Shown here: one piece after another, positions 1 through 4,970 of the stretch
How the letters are laid out: each line of letters begins with the position of its first letter
Position numbering within the stretch: position 1 is the first letter of the stretch
Source of the DNA: Peptococcaceae bacterium
Lineage (GTDB): Bacteria; Bacillota; DSM-12270; Thermacetogeniales; Thermacetogeniaceae
DNA length: 5,055 nucleotides
Assembly: GCA_003160265.1 (NCBI GenBank)
Contig: PLQY01000038.1
Coordinates: 20,558-25,612 of the forward strand
Reading direction: 5' to 3'
Program-made: the position numbers and the translations under genes
Notes under the pieces: model-generated
The model's database searches: none
Told to the model about the DNA's origin: nothing
The model's input: the letters and a program-made list of their open reading frames with translations, nothing else

Positions 1-28
1 GTAGCCGCTCTTATCCCACCGCTTCGTA

Positions 29-67
29 TGTACTCCGCACGGGGGCATTAGAGCGGGTAGTCATCTG
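29..67. repeat. Dispersed repeat, copy 1 (upstream of murA)
   Basis: Positions 40-67 are identical over 28 nt to 2748-2775. The match continues to the left: TGTACTCCGCA at 29-39 resembles TGTGCTCCGCA at 2712-2722 with one mismatch. Copy 2 carries 25 extra bases (2723-2747) between the two parts. Both copies are intergenic and in the same orientation, and they bracket murA and spoIID. The rest of positions 1-95 shows no gene I recognise. The murA frame is open from position 3 to the murA start, so no upstream gene ends in that frame here. Confidence 0.85.
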
Positions 68-82
68 TGGTAAACAGGTTAT

Positions 83-112
83 TTGGCAAAGAACAATGTT
101 CAAGCTAATTAT
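83..112 (+). promoter_or_regulatory. Weak candidate vegetative promoter for murA
   Basis: TTGGCA (83-88) matches the -35 consensus TTGACA at five of six positions. AATTAT (107-112), 18 nt further on, matches TATAAT at four of six. The stretch from about 91 to 140 is clearly more AT-rich than the genes, as expected of a promoter and leader. No start-site data are available, and the -10 is poor, so this is only the best candidate in the available sequence. The main murA promoter could lie before the window. Confidence 0.3.
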
Positions 113-142
113 CGAAATATTTTACACAATATTAGAGAAAGC

Positions 143-149
143 AGGAGAG
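143..149 (+). promoter_or_regulatory. Ribosome binding site that fixes the murA TTG start
   Basis: AGGAGAG at 143-149 is a strong Shine-Dalgarno sequence. The AGGAG core ends 5 nt before the TTG at 153. The alternative ATG at 96 has no comparable site and would add 19 residues, read from AT-rich leader DNA, that the MurA family lacks. Confidence 0.75.
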
Positions 150-152
150 AAT

Positions 153-1424
153 TTGGAAGACAGATACTTCATCGAGGGTGGCTCCAGCCTCAACGGCACC
201 GTAGCGATCAGTGGTTCTAAAAACGCCAGTCTGCCGATCCTGGTGGCCTCCCTCCTGACACCGGATAGATCTGTAATCAGCGGCGTGCCTTATCTGTCCG
301 ATATCGGCAACATGATCAAGATGCTCACCGAACTCGGGGCGCAGGTTGGCTGTCAGGATCACCAGGTGACCGTCCATGCCCGGGACCTGCAGCCCGGAGA
401 TCAACTGTGCCTGCTCGCCAAGACGATGCGGGCCTCTTTCTTATTGATGGGAGCCCTGCTGGCCCGGAATGGCCGGGGTTGTCTACCTCTGCCCGGTGGT
501 TGCGCGATCGGGGCCCGGCCGGTAAACCTGCATTTGAAGGGTCTGGCCAGGCTGGGCGCGGAGATCAGTATTGAAAAGGGATTGGTCACTGCCAGCGCCA
601 AGCGCCTGCGGGGAAGCGAGGTCTGCCTCGATTTTCCTAGCGTGGGCGCCACGGAGAACATCATGATGGCTGCCACCTGCGCACAGGGTGTCACTACTCT
701 GGTCAATGCCGCAGCAGAGCCGGAGATTGCAGACCTGGCCCTGTTCCTGAACAAGATGGGGGCTCGGGTGACCGGGGCGGGCACACCGGTAGTGCAGATC
801 GATGGAGGACACCCCCTGCATGGGGTGGTGCATACGGTGATTCCGGACCGGATCGAAGCAGGGACATTCATGGTGGCCGCGGCTGCCACCAGAGGCCAGG
901 TGCGCCTGAAGCAGGTGATTCCAGAGCACCTGCGGGCGGTCATCGCCAAGCTCCGGGAGGCCGGGGCGGAGGTCGAGGAGGGAACTGGCGAACTGTTCGT
1001 CTGGGCGCCTCGGGAATTTGTCCCCCTGACTATTGAAACCGCTCCCCATCCTGGTTTTCCTACAGACATGCAGCCCCAATTTGCTGCTCTCATGGCTACT
1101 TCCGGTGGAACCAGCCGGATCGCCGAGACGGTCTTTGAGAGCCGGTTCCTCTATACCCAGGAGTTATGCAGGATGGGCGCCTGTATCGAGTACTCCGGCG
1201 ACAGCATCATCATCCGAGGCATCAAGGCCCTCAGCCCTGCGCGGGTCAAGATCACCGACCTGCGGGCCGGCGCTGCCCTGGCGATTGCTGCTCTGAGCAC
1301 CTGGGGGGAGACAGAAATCGACGGCATCTATCACCTGGACCGCGGTTACGAGGAGTTGGAAGACAAGCTGAACGGTCTCGGAGCGCGGGTCAGGAGGGTG
1401 GAGGAGCAGGCAGCGAACCTATAG
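153..1424 (+). CDS. murA: UDP-N-acetylglucosamine 1-carboxyvinyltransferase (MurA)
   Basis: MurA transfers enolpyruvate from phosphoenolpyruvate to UDP-GlcNAc in the cytoplasm, the first committed step of peptidoglycan synthesis and the target of fosfomycin. From the TTG at 153 the protein is 423 aa, close to the E. coli enzyme (419). It shows the two-domain EPSP-synthase-type fold signature throughout. SGSKNASLP carries the substrate-binding Lys (K23) and KTMRASF carries R93. LPGGCAIGARPVNLH carries the loop cysteine (C117, the fosfomycin-reactive residue) and R122. FPTDMQPQF carries the catalytic Asp (D305), and TDLRAGA and YHLDRGYEE carry R371 and R397. All key residues are present, so it should be active and fosfomycin-sensitive. 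An ATG at 96 is in frame but lacks a ribosome site. spoIID lies 285 nt downstream on the same strand, the conserved Firmicute order, but a terminator separates them. Whether it is the MurAA or the MurZ paralogue is inferred from its spoIID neighbour only. Confidence 0.96.
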   Translation: MEDRYFIEGGSSLNGTVAISGSKNASLPILVASLLTPDRSVISGVPYLSDIGNMIKMLTELGAQVGCQDHQVTVHARDLQPGDQLCLLAKTMRASFLLMGALLARNGRGCLPLPGGCAIGARPVNLHLKGLARLGAEISIEKGLVTASAKRLRGSEVCLDFPSVGATENIMMAATCAQGVTTLVNAAAEPEIADLALFLNKMGARVTGAGTPVVQIDGGHPLHGVVHTVIPDRIEAGTFMVAAAATRGQVRLKQVIPEHLRAVIAKLREAGAEVEEGTGELFVWAPREFVPLTIETAPHPGFPTDMQPQFAALMATSGGTSRIAETVFESRFLYTQELCRMGACIEYSGDSIIIRGIKALSPARVKITDLRAGAALAIAALSTWGETEIDGIYHLDRGYEELEDKLNGLGARVRRVEEQAANL

Positions 1425-1426
1425 TA

Positions 1427-1487
1427 GTGGTGTGTGGTTAGCGTTTGGTGGTTTGAACATAAAACGGTGGTTGGTGGTTAGTGATTC
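1427..1487 (+). repeat. Heptamer repeat runs, GTGGTTA type
   Basis: Starting three bases after the murA stop, the sequence has a strict 7-nt period: GTGGTGT (1427), GTGGTTA (1434), GCGTTTG (1441), GTGGTTT (1448). After 12 unrelated bases the pattern resumes as GTGGTTG (1467), GTGGTTA (1474) and GTGATTC (1481). The units are degenerate, but the register is kept within each run. It resembles the heptanucleotide short tandem repeats described in cyanobacteria in form only; no relationship is claimed. No protein is likely encoded. Confidence 0.75.
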
Positions 1488-1510
1488 ATGGCCAACGACA
1501 AATGGTCTAT

Positions 1511-1549
1511 TGCCCCTTCCCTTGTCATAAATAGGGAAAGGGGCATTTT
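1511..1549 (+). terminator. Intrinsic terminator downstream of murA
   Basis: TGCCCCTTCCCT (1511-1522) pairs with AGGGAAAGGGGCA (1533-1545), leaving a single bulged A and a 10-nt loop. TTTT and further A/T bases follow at once. This is a good rho-independent terminator about 90 nt after the murA stop. It lies inside the open frame that extends spoIID upstream, which argues that this extension is not translated and that spoIID has its own promoter. Confidence 0.85.
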
Positions 1550-1623
1550 ATATTCGACAGCCACAGCCAACAATGCCAACTTCATGGTTGGTTCTTTCCA
1601 AATACTCCCGACGACTAAAAATA

Positions 1624-1693
1624 GTGGTGGGTGGTCATTGGTTTGGAATTTGTTTTTTCCAACGACCAACAACCAACGGCCAACGACCAAAAT
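1624..1693. repeat. Heptamer repeat runs and hairpin upstream of spoIID
   Basis: GTGGTGG (1624), GTGGTCA (1631) and TTGGTTT (1638) repeat the murA-proximal heptamer. They are followed by the complementary form: CCAACGA (1659), CCAACAA (1666), CCAACGG (1673), CCAACGA (1680) and CCAAAAT (1687). The two orientations meet in a hairpin with stem TTGGAA (1643-1648) / TTCCAA (1657-1662) and a T-rich loop. The right-hand CCAAC run can also pair with the left-hand run at 1467-1487, especially as RNA with G-U pairs. The run ends 16 nt before the GTG start of spoIID, so a structure here could affect transcription or translation of spoIID. That effect is inference. Confidence 0.75.
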
Positions 1694-1709
1694 GGCAGGG
1701 TGGGGTGGC

Positions 1710-2705
1710 GTGAAACGGGGATACCGGAGCTGCAAGGTAGTGGGGTTGTGCATACTGCTGTTCAGTCTGGCCATGATTGGCCTGCCTGCCCTGCTGGTGC
1801 GCGGCTGCAGCTGGAGCGGCCCTTCCCAAACACGGCAACAAGGCCCCATGGTGCGCCTACAGTTGCAGACAGGACAGGTGGTGACCATGCCGCTGGAGGA
1901 ATACCTGGTCGGAGTAGTGGCCGCGGAGATGCCTGCCGAGTTTCATCCGGAGGCCCTCAAGGCCCAGGCGGTGGCTGCCCGTACCTATACTTTGCTCCGG
2001 TTATCCACTCAAAATGGGAACAACAAGCTTTTTGACGCCGACCTCAGCACCGATCCGGAAAACTCCCAGGCCTGGATCCCGGTCTCGGAGATGCGCCGAA
2101 GGTGGGGAGCGCTCTCCTTCGGCTATTATTACAGTAAGATTACGGCGGCGATACGGGATACAGCCGGTGAGGTGGTGGTCTACCGGGGCCAGTTGATCGA
2201 TCCGGTTTACTACGCCAGTTGCGGTGGGCTGGGGACCGAGGATGCCGCGGCCGTCTGGGGCTACGATGTCCCCTACCTGAAAGGGGTGGCCTGCAACTGG
2301 GATCCGCCGTCGCAGCAGCAGCCGGTGGCGGCGGCCTTCACCTATGACGACCTCTTTCGGCGCCTGGATATTCCCGACAAGGCGGTCCCGTCGGGTGCCG
2401 GTCTTGGAGGCCTGGTCCGGGTTCTTGACCGGACCGCCCGGGGACGGGTCAAGGACCTGAAGGTGGCGACCGAGACCTTCATGGCCACGGATTTCAGGAA
2501 GCTCCTCAATCTCCGTTCAACAGATTTTACTGTCAAGGATGTGGGCAGCAAGGTTGTTTTCGAGACCCGGGGCTACGGACACGCCGTGGGCATGTGCCAG
2601 TGGGGGGCTCAGGGCATGGCCTTACAGGGCAAGAACTACAAGGAGATCCTCACCTACTACTACCGGGGTGTACAGGTGGTACCTTATCAAGATTCGCAGC
2701 CCTGA
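1710..2705 (+). CDS. spoIID: Stage II sporulation protein D (SpoIID), septal lytic transglycosylase
   Basis: SpoIID is a mother-cell membrane-anchored lytic transglycosylase that cuts glycan strands at the sporulation septum during engulfment, together with SpoIIP and SpoIIM. From GTG 1710 it is 331 aa, normal for the family. A basic N-terminus and one hydrophobic segment (about residues 9-31) form the membrane anchor. PLEEYLVGVVAAEMP holds the expected catalytic Glu (E73) and is followed by KAQAVAARTY. ASCGGLGTEDAAAVWG (169-184) and GYGHAVGMCQWGAQGMA (288-304) are the other family blocks. The frame is open back to an ATG at 1488, but that stretch crosses the murA terminator and repeats and has no homology I recognise. 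ATG 1692 is possible but lies in the CCAAC repeat without a ribosome site. GTG 1710 follows purine-rich AGGGTGGGG and is preferred. The CTDxxHC zinc motif known to me from clostridial homologues reads STDPENS here (113-119). Confidence 0.93.
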   Translation: MKRGYRSCKVVGLCILLFSLAMIGLPALLVRGCSWSGPSQTRQQGPMVRLQLQTGQVVTMPLEEYLVGVVAAEMPAEFHPEALKAQAVAARTYTLLRLSTQNGNNKLFDADLSTDPENSQAWIPVSEMRRRWGALSFGYYYSKITAAIRDTAGEVVVYRGQLIDPVYYASCGGLGTEDAAAVWGYDVPYLKGVACNWDPPSQQQPVAAAFTYDDLFRRLDIPDKAVPSGAGLGGLVRVLDRTARGRVKDLKVATETFMATDFRKLLNLRSTDFTVKDVGSKVVFETRGYGHAVGMCQWGAQGMALQGKNYKEILTYYYRGVQVVPYQDSQP

Positions 2706-2711
2706 TGCGCC

Positions 2712-2775
2712 TGTGCTCCGCATTCTTTCCTCCGCATTCAGGAGAAGCGGGGGCATTAGAGCGGGTAGTCATCTG
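2712..2775. repeat. Dispersed repeat, copy 2 (downstream of spoIID), with 25-nt insertion
   Basis: This copy begins six bases after the spoIID stop. It matches 29-67 except for 25 extra bases at 2723-2747. The insertion contains a second CTCCGCATTC (2730-2739; the first is 2716-2725). It can form a short imperfect hairpin, for example CTCC (2730-2733) with GGAG (2741-2744). There is no T-run after it, so it is a poor intrinsic terminator. Confidence 0.85.
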
Positions 2776-2783
2776 GGAAAGAA

Positions 2784-2815
2784 TCGAACATCGAACTTCG
2801 AACAGAACCTCGAAG
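2784..2815. repeat. Heptamer repeat, TCGAACA type
   Basis: TCGAACA (2784), TCGAACT (2791) and TCGAACA (2798) are three tandem 7-nt units, followed by a partial unit TCGAAG (2810). CTTCGA (2796-2801) and TCGAAG (2810-2815) form a 6-bp stem with an 8-nt loop. The sequence differs from the heptamers upstream of spoIID but has the same period. It is not followed by a T-run. Confidence 0.7.
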
Positions 2816-2945
2816 CATGATTAGTACCTGAATGCAAGTTTTGCCAAATCGTTCACTCCCTTTAGGTATTTTGCTCAGATATTGTATTGAACGGTGATCC
2901 TTCTGCAGACAAAATATCCCTTGTCTCACAAAGGCCTGTCCTCTA
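2816..2945. other. Gene-free stretch between spoIID and spoIIID
   Basis: Together with the repeats before it, this completes a gap of about 300 nt without a gene. The DNA is more AT-rich than the flanking genes. I see one perfect small inverted repeat, AGACAA (2907-2912) / TTGTCT (2921-2926), and AGGCC (2932-2936) / GGCCT (2954-2958), which encloses the candidate -35 of spoIIID. I recognise no remnant of the M23 peptidase gene that often lies here in relatives. An 85-codon - strand frame crosses this area but has no supporting features. Confidence 0.6.
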
Positions 2946-2976
2946 GTCTTTTTGGCCTGGCGGCGCTCATATAAAT
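2946..2976 (+). promoter_or_regulatory. Candidate sigma-E promoter of spoIIID
   Basis: CATATAAAT (2968-2976) resembles the sigma-E -10 consensus CATACAAT. GTCTTTT (2946-2952) is a weaker -35, with a 15-nt spacer, close to the usual 14-15 nt. In Bacillus spoIIID is transcribed by sigma-E in the mother cell, which fits. The predicted start point near 2982 leaves a leader of about 25 nt containing the ribosome site, and it also makes the upstream in-frame ATG at 2975 unlikely as the translation start. Confidence 0.45.
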
Positions 2977-2993
2977 GAAAGAGAAACCTGGAC

Positions 2994-3001
2994 AGGGGAG
3001 G
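2994..3001 (+). promoter_or_regulatory. Ribosome binding site of spoIIID
   Basis: AGGGGAGG at 2994-3001 lies 6 nt before ATG 3008. It selects this start over the in-frame ATG at 2975, which has no such site and overlaps the candidate -10. Confidence 0.85.
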
Positions 3002-3007
3002 ATTGCG

Positions 3008-3256
3008 ATGCAAGAATACATCCGCCGCCGGGTTATGGAAGTAAGCAGTTATATCCTGGAGTCGTCAGCCACAGTCCGACAGGCCGCCCAAGTTTTTGAC
3101 GTCAGTAAAAGCACGGTGCACAAGGATGTTACGGAGAGGTTACCAAGAATTGACGGAAAATTGGCTTCAAAGGTGCGCAGTATCCTGGAACTCAACAAAG
3201 CCGAGCGTCACATTCGCGGGGGAGAGGCAACGCGCAAGAAGTATCGTGGGGGATGA
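3008..3256 (+). CDS. spoIIID: Sporulation transcriptional regulator SpoIIID
   Basis: SpoIIID is a small DNA-binding protein made in the mother cell under sigma-E. It activates or represses many sigma-E genes and helps switch on sigma-K. The product is 82 aa; the B. subtilis protein is 93 aa with a longer tail. The start MQEYIRRRV parallels MHDYIKERT of B. subtilis. The helix-turn-helix is at about residues 22-41 and includes the nearly invariant SKSTVHKDVTERLP. A basic C-terminal region, RHIRGGEATRKKYR (67-80), corresponds to the second DNA-contacting segment of the family. It is preceded by its own candidate promoter and followed three bases later by a terminator, so it looks monocistronic. 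That separates it transcriptionally from spoIID and mbl despite the conserved order. Confidence 0.96.
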   Translation: MQEYIRRRVMEVSSYILESSATVRQAAQVFDVSKSTVHKDVTERLPRIDGKLASKVRSILELNKAERHIRGGEATRKKYRGG

Positions 3257-3258
3257 AA

Positions 3259-3287
3259 GGCTCGCAAAGGCGAGCCCCTTCTTTTTT
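3259..3287 (+). terminator. Intrinsic terminator of spoIIID
   Basis: GGCTCGC (3259-3265) and GCGAGCC (3270-3276) form a perfect 7-bp stem with an AAAG loop. They are followed by CCTTCTTTTTT. The stem begins two bases after the spoIIID stop. Confidence 0.93.
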
Positions 3288-3370
3288 ATAAGAACTTGAG
3301 ATTTTATCTGTAGGCAAGGGAAATAACAGAAAGAGGTGCAGGATAACGTAAAAATATGTCGAATGGAACC

Positions 3371-3393
3371 AATAACGCAAGTTATTTCTTTTT
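3371..3393 (+). other. Small GCAA-loop hairpin with T-run before mbl
   Basis: AATAAC (3371-3376), a GCAA tetraloop and GTTATT (3381-3386) form a perfect 6-bp, AU-rich stem followed by TCTTTTT. GCAA is a stable GNRA tetraloop. It looks like a weak terminator and could back up the spoIIID terminator 90 nt upstream. If transcription starts further left it would lie in the mbl leader. The rest of 3288-3452 shows no gene or RNA family that I recognise. Confidence 0.4.
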
Positions 3394-3406
3394 AAGGAAT
3401 GGTAAT

Positions 3407-3435
3407 ATTTTTCGAAGAGATATGTCTCCTATAAT
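3407..3435 (+). promoter_or_regulatory. Candidate promoter of mbl
   Basis: TATAAT at 3430-3435 is a perfect -10 box. The -35 position 17 nt upstream reads ATTTTT (3407-3412), a poor match to TTGACA. The surrounding DNA is AT-rich and lies after the spoIIID terminator, so mbl needs a promoter in this gap. The predicted transcript would start near 3442 with a leader of about 33 nt. Confidence 0.45.
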
Positions 3436-3452
3436 GGGACGGAGTCCTAAAA

Positions 3453-3503
3453 ATGAAAGGAATGGCGACAGTAGATGTTTTGGGCGGAAGATATCGGGGT
3501 TGA
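3453..3503 (+). other. Possible 16-codon ORF overlapping the mbl start
   Basis: ATG 3453 follows GGAG (3441-3444) at 8 nt, a better ribosome site spacing than mbl has. It reads MKGMATVDVLGGRYRG and stops at 3501-3503, in a different frame and 29 nt inside mbl. It could be a leader peptide coupled to mbl translation, or chance. I recognise no homologue. Confidence 0.2.
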
Positions 3504-4506
3504 TCTTGGTACTGCAAGTGTGCTTGTTTTCGTCAAGGGCAAGGGCATCGTCATGAAGGAGCCCTCGGTCATCGCTATTGAGAGGGACTCCGGAAACATC
3601 ATCGCGGTTGGCGAAGACGCCCGGCAGATGCTCGGAAGGACGCCGGGGACAATCATTGCCATGCGCCCCATGCGGGAAGGGGTCATCGCCGATTATGACG
3701 TCACCGAAAAGATGCTGCGCTACTTCATAGAGAAGGCCGTGGGGCGCCACTTCTTCTTCCGCCCCCGGGTCATGGTCTGCATTCCCTCGGGTGTTACCAG
3801 CGTCGAGGAGCGGGCGGCCCGCCAGGCTGCAATCCAGGCTGGCGCTCGCCAGGCATACCTGATTGAGGAGCCGTTGGCGGCAGCCCTGGGCGCCGGGGTC
3901 GATATCTCCGAGGCTAGCGGGAACATGGTAATCGACGTAGGCGGTGGCACTACCGACATCGCTATCCTCAGCCTGGGTGGCATTGTCTGCTCCAAGTCGC
4001 TGCGAGTCGGCGGAGACAAGTTTGACGAGGCGATCATCAGGCATATCCGGAAGCAGTATAACCTGATGATCGGAGAGCGAACCGCAGAGGAATTGAAGAT
4101 CGGCATTGGGACCGCCTACATAAAAGGGAAGGGCGCCCCAAACGAGGGGATGGACGTGCGGGGACGGGACCTGCTATCCGGACTTCCCAAGACTGTTGCC
4201 GTCACCTCTGAAATTGTGGTACAGGCGCTGCAGGAACCGCTGGAACAGGTGATGAGCTCCGTAAAAGAGGTATTGGAGCGCACACCGCCCGAACTGTCGG
4301 CGGACATTGTCGACAAGGGGATTCTGCTGACTGGTGGCGGTGTCCTGTTGCATGGCTTCGATATGCTGCTGACGGAACGGACCGGTCTTCCGGTGCATAT
4401 CGCGGATGACCCGATCTCCTGCGTGGCCCTCGGCGCCGGTAAGGCTTTGGGTATGTTGGGTATCCTGCAGAATGCTCAGAGTATTGCTGTGCGCCGGGCA
4501 ATGTAG
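3475..4506 (+). CDS. mbl: Rod-shape-determining actin homologue, MreB/Mbl family
   Basis: MreB-family proteins polymerise with ATP under the membrane and guide the elongation machinery of the lateral wall. The 343-aa length is typical. The actin-fold ATP motifs are all present: phosphate-1 DIGVDLGTA (6-14), the EEPLAAALGAG loop (131-141), phosphate-2 DVGGGTTD (154-161) and the adenosine motif GILLTGGG (282-289). HFFF (92-95) lies where Thermotoga MreB has its hydrophobic membrane-insertion loop. An in-frame TAG immediately precedes ATG 3475, so the start cannot lie further upstream. The ribosome site AAAGGA (3456-3461) is 13 nt away, rather far. The choice of mbl over mreB rests on its position after spoIIID, as in Bacillus, and is inference. 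The stop is one base from the stop of the convergent transporter gene. Confidence 0.94.
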   Translation: MFWAEDIGVDLGTASVLVFVKGKGIVMKEPSVIAIERDSGNIIAVGEDARQMLGRTPGTIIAMRPMREGVIADYDVTEKMLRYFIEKAVGRHFFFRPRVMVCIPSGVTSVEERAARQAAIQAGARQAYLIEEPLAAALGAGVDISEASGNMVIDVGGGTTDIAILSLGGIVCSKSLRVGGDKFDEAIIRHIRKQYNLMIGERTAEELKIGIGTAYIKGKGAPNEGMDVRGRDLLSGLPKTVAVTSEIVVQALQEPLEQVMSSVKEVLERTPPELSADIVDKGILLTGGGVLLHGFDMLLTERTGLPVHIADDPISCVALGAGKALGMLGILQNAQSIAVRRAM

Positions 4507-4507
4507 A

Positions 4508-4960
4508 TTAATGGTTGCTGTTCAGCATCAGCTTCGCTCCGGTGGCGAGTAGTGCTATACCTGCAAGCTTCCACCAGGTGAAAGGGATCTCCTTCAGCCC
4601 GAACATCCCGAAGTGGTCTATGATTACCGCGGCCGATACCTGCCCGATGATGATCGCCGTAGTAGCAGTGGCCACACCCAATTTGGAGATGGATGCGACC
4701 ACCGTGTAGATGATCAGTACACTCAGCACCCCTCCCAGCACTGCATACCATGGCGCCTGTCCGATCTGGCTCAGTCCGTTCTTGCCCAACCGTAATAGCA
4801 GCAGGACCATCACGACGGTGATCGTGCCCACCAGGTGCACTACGAAGGTGGCTTCCAACAGGCCAACTGCCTTACCGAGGATGGTATTGAGCGAGCCCTG
4901 GAGTGCCATGGTGATTCCTGCCACCAGGGCCAGGAGCAGGGAGATCGGGGCTAGGGGCAT
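4508..4960 (-). CDS. DMT-superfamily small membrane transporter, DUF606 (YdcZ-like)
   Basis: The 150-aa product is strongly hydrophobic, with five likely membrane segments at about residues 5-25, 37-57, 69-90, 93-115 and 129-147. The opening LLALVAGITMALQGSLNT, the central WYAVLGGVLSVLIIY and the closing GIALLATGAKLML fit the DUF606 family of the drug/metabolite transporter superfamily. These are half-size (EamA-like single domain) proteins that probably work as dimers. Substrates are unknown for most of the family, so none is assigned. ATG 4960 (- strand) is preceded by AAAGGAG with a 10-nt gap. It converges on mbl with one base between the stops, and no intrinsic terminator is visible for either. 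It has no obvious link to sporulation and looks like an unrelated neighbour. Confidence 0.85.
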   Translation of the reverse strand: MPLAPISLLLALVAGITMALQGSLNTILGKAVGLLEATFVVHLVGTITVVMVLLLLRLGKNGLSQIGQAPWYAVLGGVLSVLIIYTVVASISKLGVATATTAIIIGQVSAAVIIDHFGMFGLKEIPFTWWKLAGIALLATGAKLMLNSNH

Positions 4961-4970
4961 GGGTGTCAGG

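Noticed and set aside
3..95. C-terminal end of an upstream gene in the murA frame (reads ...GALERVVICGKQVIW...)
   Set aside because: The string looks faintly like an amidohydrolase C-terminus, but there is no stop before murA, and the GALERVVI part is encoded by the dispersed repeat that also occurs after spoIID.
401..1093. Long - strand open frames (230 and 198 codons) opposite murA
   Set aside because: They mirror a clearly real, fully conserved murA on the + strand. Their products are Arg/Pro/Ser-rich without recognisable domains, as expected of antisense frames in GC-rich DNA.
1548..1574. Sigma-E promoter for spoIID (TTATATT ... CCAACAAT)
   Set aside because: The half-sites are fair, but the spacer is only about 12 nt instead of 14-15, and the -35 overlaps the T-tract of the murA terminator.
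1427..1693. CRISPR array
   Set aside because: The repeat units are 7 nt, contiguous and degenerate, with no 25-40 nt repeats, no spacers of regular length and no cas gene.
1478..1888. 136-codon - strand frame across the murA-spoIID gap
   Set aside because: It runs through the heptamer repeats, the terminator and the start of spoIID, and shows no domain or ribosome site.
2756..3013. 85-codon - strand frame between spoIID and spoIIID
   Set aside because: It starts inside spoIIID and crosses its promoter and the TCGAAC repeats. I see no family resemblance and no ribosome site that I would trust.
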